Shown here: positions 38,888 through 41,808 of the stretch, one piece after another
Numbering within the stretch: the first letter of the stretch is position 1
How the letters are laid out: every line of letters begins with the position of its first letter
Assembly: GCA_958421655.1 (NCBI GenBank)
Contig: CATZMG010000008.1
Location: forward strand, 1 to 41,808
Length of the DNA: 41,808 bases
Source of the DNA: an uncultured Collinsella sp.
GTDB taxonomy: Bacteria; Actinomycetota; Coriobacteriia; Coriobacteriales; Coriobacteriaceae
Reading direction: 5' to 3'
The notes under the pieces: generated by a model
What the model saw: the letters and a program-made list of their open reading frames with translations, nothing else
What the model was told of the DNA's origin: nothing
Databases searched by the model: none
Program-made: the position numbers and the translations under genes

Positions 38888-41629
38888 GTGGCAGACGATA
38901 TCAACAATAACGAGGGTATGGACGAGGCCGGCGACGCCGGTATGCCCGATGATCTGAAGCGCCTGCTTGCCCGTGCTGAGCAGGGCGAGGACGGCGACCC
39001 GGACGCCTATAACCCCGATGCCGATGATGATGAGGAAGAGGACGACGACGCCGAGCTCGAGGAGAGCTTTGGCGAAGTCGACCGTGGTGCCTCGGCCGGT
39101 GAGGATATCAACGGCGGCCAGCTCCAGATTTCGGAGTTTGGCCGCGAGATGAAGCAGTCGTTTATCGAGTATTCGATGTCGGTCATCACGGCGCGCGCCC
39201 TGCCGGACGTGCGCGATGGCTTAAAGCCGGTGCACCGCCGCATCCTGTACGCGATGAACGAGAGCGGCATCTACCCCAACCGCCCGCACAAGAAGTCGGC
39301 CTGGACGGTCGGCGAAGTTATCGGTAAGTACCACCCGCATGGCGACTTCGCGGTCTATGAGGCCATGGTCCGCCTGGCGCAGTGGTTCTCCATGCGCACG
39401 CCGCTCATCGACGGTCACGGCAACTTCGGTAACATCGACGGCGACGGCGCGGCGGCCATGCGTTACACCGAGAGCCGCCTGGCCAAGCCCGCCATGGAAC
39501 TGCTGCGTGACTTGCAGAAGGATACCGTCGACTGGCAGCCCAACTACGACGAATCGCTCGCCGAGCCCGTGGCGCTGCCTGCGCGCTTCCCCAACCTGCT
39601 GGTCAACGGCAGCCAGGGCATCGCCGTCGGCATGGCCACCAACATCGCCCCGCATAACCTCACCGAGGCGATCGAGGCCACCTGCTACCTGATCGACAAC
39701 CCCGACGCCACCGTCGACGAGCTCATGCAGATCATGCCCGGTCCGGACTTCCCCACCGGCGCCATCATCATGGGCAGCGCCGGCATTAAGCAGAGCTACG
39801 AGACCGGCCGCGGCTCCATTACCGTGCGCGCCAAGGCCCACGTGGAATCCACCAAGACCGGCCGCAACCGCCTGGTCTTTACCGAGATTCCCTACATGGT
39901 CAACAAGGGCACCCTGCAGGAGAAGATCGCCCAGCTCGTCAACGACAAGCGCATCGAGGGCATCTTGGACATGCGCGATGAGTCCAACCAGAAGGGCATC
40001 CGTCTGGTCATCGAGCTCAAGAAGGGCGTCATTCCGCAGGTCGTGCTCAACAACCTGTATAAGTACACCTCGCTGCAGACGACCTTTGGCGCCAACAACC
40101 TGGCGCTCGTCAACGGCGTTCCCAAATGCCTGAGCCTGCGCGAGATGTTGCAGCACTACATCGATCACCAGGTCGACGTCGTCACCCGCCGCACCCGCTT
40201 CGACCTTAAGAAGGCCCAGGCCCGCGCGCATATCCTCGAGGGCTACCTGATGGCTCTCGACCATATTGACGAGGTCATCAGCATCATCCGTTCCTCGCAG
40301 ATCGATTCCGAGGCCAGCAGCCGCCTGATCGAGCGCTTTGGCTTTACGCCCGAGCAGACCACAGCCATCCTCGAGATGAAGCTGCGCCGCCTGACCGGCC
40401 TGGAGCGCGACAAGATTCAGGAAGAGCTGGACGGCCTGCGCCGCGCCATCGCCTACTACGAGGACCTGCTGGCGCACGAGGAGAAGATCCTGGGCGTCAT
40501 TAAGGAAGAGATGCGCGAGATCTCCAAGAAGTTCGGCGATAAGCGCCGCACCGAGATCAGCCATGTCGAGAAGGACCTGGACGTCGAGGACCTCATTGCC
40601 GACGAGGACATGGTCGTGACCATCACCCACACCGGCTATGTCAAGCGCATCCCGGTGGCCGCCTACCGCGCCCAGAAGCGCGGCGGCAAGGGCGTCTCGG
40701 GCGTCAACCTCAAAGAGGACGACGTCATCGACGAGATGTTCATCGCGTCCACGCACGAGTACGTGCTGTTCTTCTCGAGCAAGGGCAAGGTCTATCGCCT
40801 GAAGGTGCACGAGCTGCCGGTGGGTACGCGCCAGGCGCGCGGTACCGCGATCGTCAACCTGCTGCCCTTCGAGGAGGGCGAGAAGATCGCGAGCGTCATC
40901 AGCTGCCGCGAGTTCCCTGCCGACGAGTATCTGATGTTTACCACCAAGAGCGGCATGGTCAAGAAGACCGTGATGAGCGCATATGACCGCAGCCGTCGCG
41001 ACGGCCTGATCGCTATCAACCTGCGTGACGACGACGCGCTGCTGAACGTGCGCCGCGTGCGCGAGGGCGACAAGATTATCCTGGCCACCACCGCGGGCAA
41101 GGCGATCATGTTCTCCGAGGAGCAGGTGCGCGCCACCGGCCGCGATACCAGCGGCGTTCGCGGTATCGGTATGAAGGACGGCGTGAGCGTTCTGGGCATG
41201 GAAGTCACTAACGGCAACGGCGATCTATTCGTCATCACCGAGCGCGGCTACGGCAAGCGCACGCCGGTCGCGGACTACCCGGAGCAGAATCGCGGCGGCC
41301 AGGGCGTCTACACCATCCAAATGACCGAGCGTAAGGGCAACCTCGCGGCCATGAAGACGGTGGGCCCGCAGCACGAGCTGTTCATCGTGACGGAGGGCGC
41401 GACGGTCATTCGCGTCAAGACCGACGAGATCAGCCAGACTGGCCGCGCTACCCAGGGCGTCAAGATGATGACCGTCGACGACAACGACCGCATCTGCGCC
41501 GTAGCCCGCATGTCGGCCGTCAAGGAGAAGCCCGAAGGCGAAGGTGCAGAGGACGGCTCTGCCCCCGAAGAAACCCCTGTCGATCTAGGCGACGGCAACG
41601 ACATGCCAGAAGATCTCCTAGACGAGTAA
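38888..41629 (+). CDS. gyrA: DNA gyrase subunit A
   Basis: DNA-cleaving subunit of gyrase, 913 residues. It has an unusual N-terminal acidic extension of about 80 residues (a run DADDDEEEDDDAELEE) before the normal start ISEFGREMKQSFIEYSMSV. The catalytic Tyr is residue 193 in AAAMRYTESR. The quinolone region reads HPHGDFAVYE: Phe154 stands at the Escherichia coli Ser83 position and Glu158 at Asp87. The C-terminal domain has the GyrA box QKRGGKG and ends in an acidic tail (EGAEDGSAPEE). The GTG start has GAGGAGG a few bases upstream. A strong terminator follows. Confidence 0.97.
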   Translation: MADDINNNEGMDEAGDAGMPDDLKRLLARAEQGEDGDPDAYNPDADDDEEEDDDAELEESFGEVDRGASAGEDINGGQLQISEFGREMKQSFIEYSMSVITARALPDVRDGLKPVHRRILYAMNESGIYPNRPHKKSAWTVGEVIGKYHPHGDFAVYEAMVRLAQWFSMRTPLIDGHGNFGNIDGDGAAAMRYTESRLAKPAMELLRDLQKDTVDWQPNYDESLAEPVALPARFPNLLVNGSQGIAVGMATNIAPHNLTEAIEATCYLIDNPDATVDELMQIMPGPDFPTGAIIMGSAGIKQSYETGRGSITVRAKAHVESTKTGRNRLVFTEIPYMVNKGTLQEKIAQLVNDKRIEGILDMRDESNQKGIRLVIELKKGVIPQVVLNNLYKYTSLQTTFGANNLALVNGVPKCLSLREMLQHYIDHQVDVVTRRTRFDLKKAQARAHILEGYLMALDHIDEVISIIRSSQIDSEASSRLIERFGFTPEQTTAILEMKLRRLTGLERDKIQEELDGLRRAIAYYEDLLAHEEKILGVIKEEMREISKKFGDKRRTEISHVEKDLDVEDLIADEDMVVTITHTGYVKRIPVAAYRAQKRGGKGVSGVNLKEDDVIDEMFIASTHEYVLFFSSKGKVYRLKVHELPVGTRQARGTAIVNLLPFEEGEKIASVISCREFPADEYLMFTTKSGMVKKTVMSAYDRSRRDGLIAINLRDDDALLNVRRVREGDKIILATTAGKAIMFSEEQVRATGRDTSGVRGIGMKDGVSVLGMEVTNGNGDLFVITERGYGKRTPVADYPEQNRGGQGVYTIQMTERKGNLAAMKTVGPQHELFIVTEGATVIRVKTDEISQTGRATQGVKMMTVDDNDRICAVARMSAVKEKPEGEGAEDGSAPEETPVDLGDGNDMPEDLLDE

Positions 41630-41669
41630 GATGCCCTAGCTGGTAAAAAATATCAGACCCCATATATCG

Positions 41670-41702
41670 GCGGTCGGCGCACTGCGCGCCGACCGCTTTT
41701 TT
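41670..41702 (+). terminator. Terminator of gyrA
   Basis: A perfect 11-bp stem, GCGGTCGGCGC/GCGCCGACCGC (41670-41680 with 41686-41696), is followed by six T. Confidence 0.93.
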
Positions 41703-41765
41703 GACAATCTTGAACCTCGCGTCGGCCCCGGCTGTCCGGCGGCATGCGAAGTCGATCGCGAGTTC

Positions 41766-41803
41766 CGCACGAGCCGGAGAGCACTTAATGTGCTCTCCGT
41801 GCG
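41766..41803. repeat. Inverted repeat at the right window edge
   Basis: A perfect 9-bp stem GGAGAGCAC/GTGCTCTCC (41776-41784 with 41790-41798) is extended by CGCAC/GTGCG with a five-base bulge on one side. No T run follows within the window. It may be part of a longer intergenic repeat or regulatory RNA cut by the edge. Confidence 0.5.
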
Positions 41804-41808
41804 AGCAG

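Noticed and set aside
39359..39361. GyrA Glu158 as a resistance mutation (E. coli Asp87)
   Set aside because: Glu is the normal residue at this position in many Gram-positive bacteria, so it is not informative by itself.
39221..40810. A 529-codon leftward open frame opposite gyrA
   Set aside because: gyrA is certain from its motifs. The antisense frame is the usual long shadow in high-GC coding DNA.
1..41808. CRISPR arrays, insertion sequences, prophage genes or rRNA
   Set aside because: I found no regularly spaced repeat-spacer series, transposase, phage structural gene or rRNA sequence in the window.

Overview
The window reads as the chromosomal origin region of a high-GC Gram-positive bacterium of the class Coriobacteriia, most like Collinsella. 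This rests on protein character and gene order (rpmH-rnpA-yidD-yidC-jag-rsmG-parA-parB to the left; dnaA-dnaN-recF-dciA-gyrB-gyrA to the right). No database search was possible, so the genus is an inference.

Layout. 1-1620 is a low-GC patch next to tRNA-Lys: the end of an unknown gene, a TraX-family membrane protein, and duplicated pieces of the tRNA 3' end and its terminator. 1627-10100 is mostly leftward housekeeping: tRNA-Lys(UUU), an M29 aminopeptidase, purC with a small membrane protein, an OmpR-type two-component system, a Tat lipoprotein with a TSCPD-domain protein, and purB. 10140-10572 holds a second set of tRNA-derived repeats beside tRNA-Gly(CCC). 10870-14301 is a large rightward cell-wall-anchored adhesin with a thioester domain and CnaB-like repeats. 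14368-17778 encodes a membrane M28-peptidase-like protein with a very long acidic insertion, plus a small membrane protein. 17977-24891 holds a PafBC-like pair of WYL regulators, a DinG-like exonuclease/helicase, ddl and rlmN. 25088-30127 is the leftward origin-flanking block with ParABS, RsmG and the YidC/ribosomal-protein operon. 30190-33803 is the replication origin. 33804-41629 is the rightward dnaN-recF-dciA-gyrB-gyrA block.

The origin looks bipartite. One cluster of DnaA-box-like sites lies left of an unusual gene (ATP-binding GHKL domain, glutamine/proline/tyrosine-rich linker, winged helix) that sits immediately upstream of dnaA. A second cluster with a DnaA-trio-like run and an AT-rich stretch lies between dnaA and dnaN. 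The box-like sites share a TCAACA core instead of the classical TCCACA, and DnaA carries Asn where the DNA-contacting signature normally has Asp. Three perfect parS sites with exact 39-bp periodicity lie between rsmG and parA, with degenerate parS-like sites on either side. Most genes point away from the origin on both arms.

The most interesting points are the origin-embedded GHKL/winged-helix gene, the altered DnaA/box pair, the two parallel tRNA-linked mosaic elements, the split M28 protein, the thioester adhesin, and a GyrA Phe at the main quinolone-resistance position.
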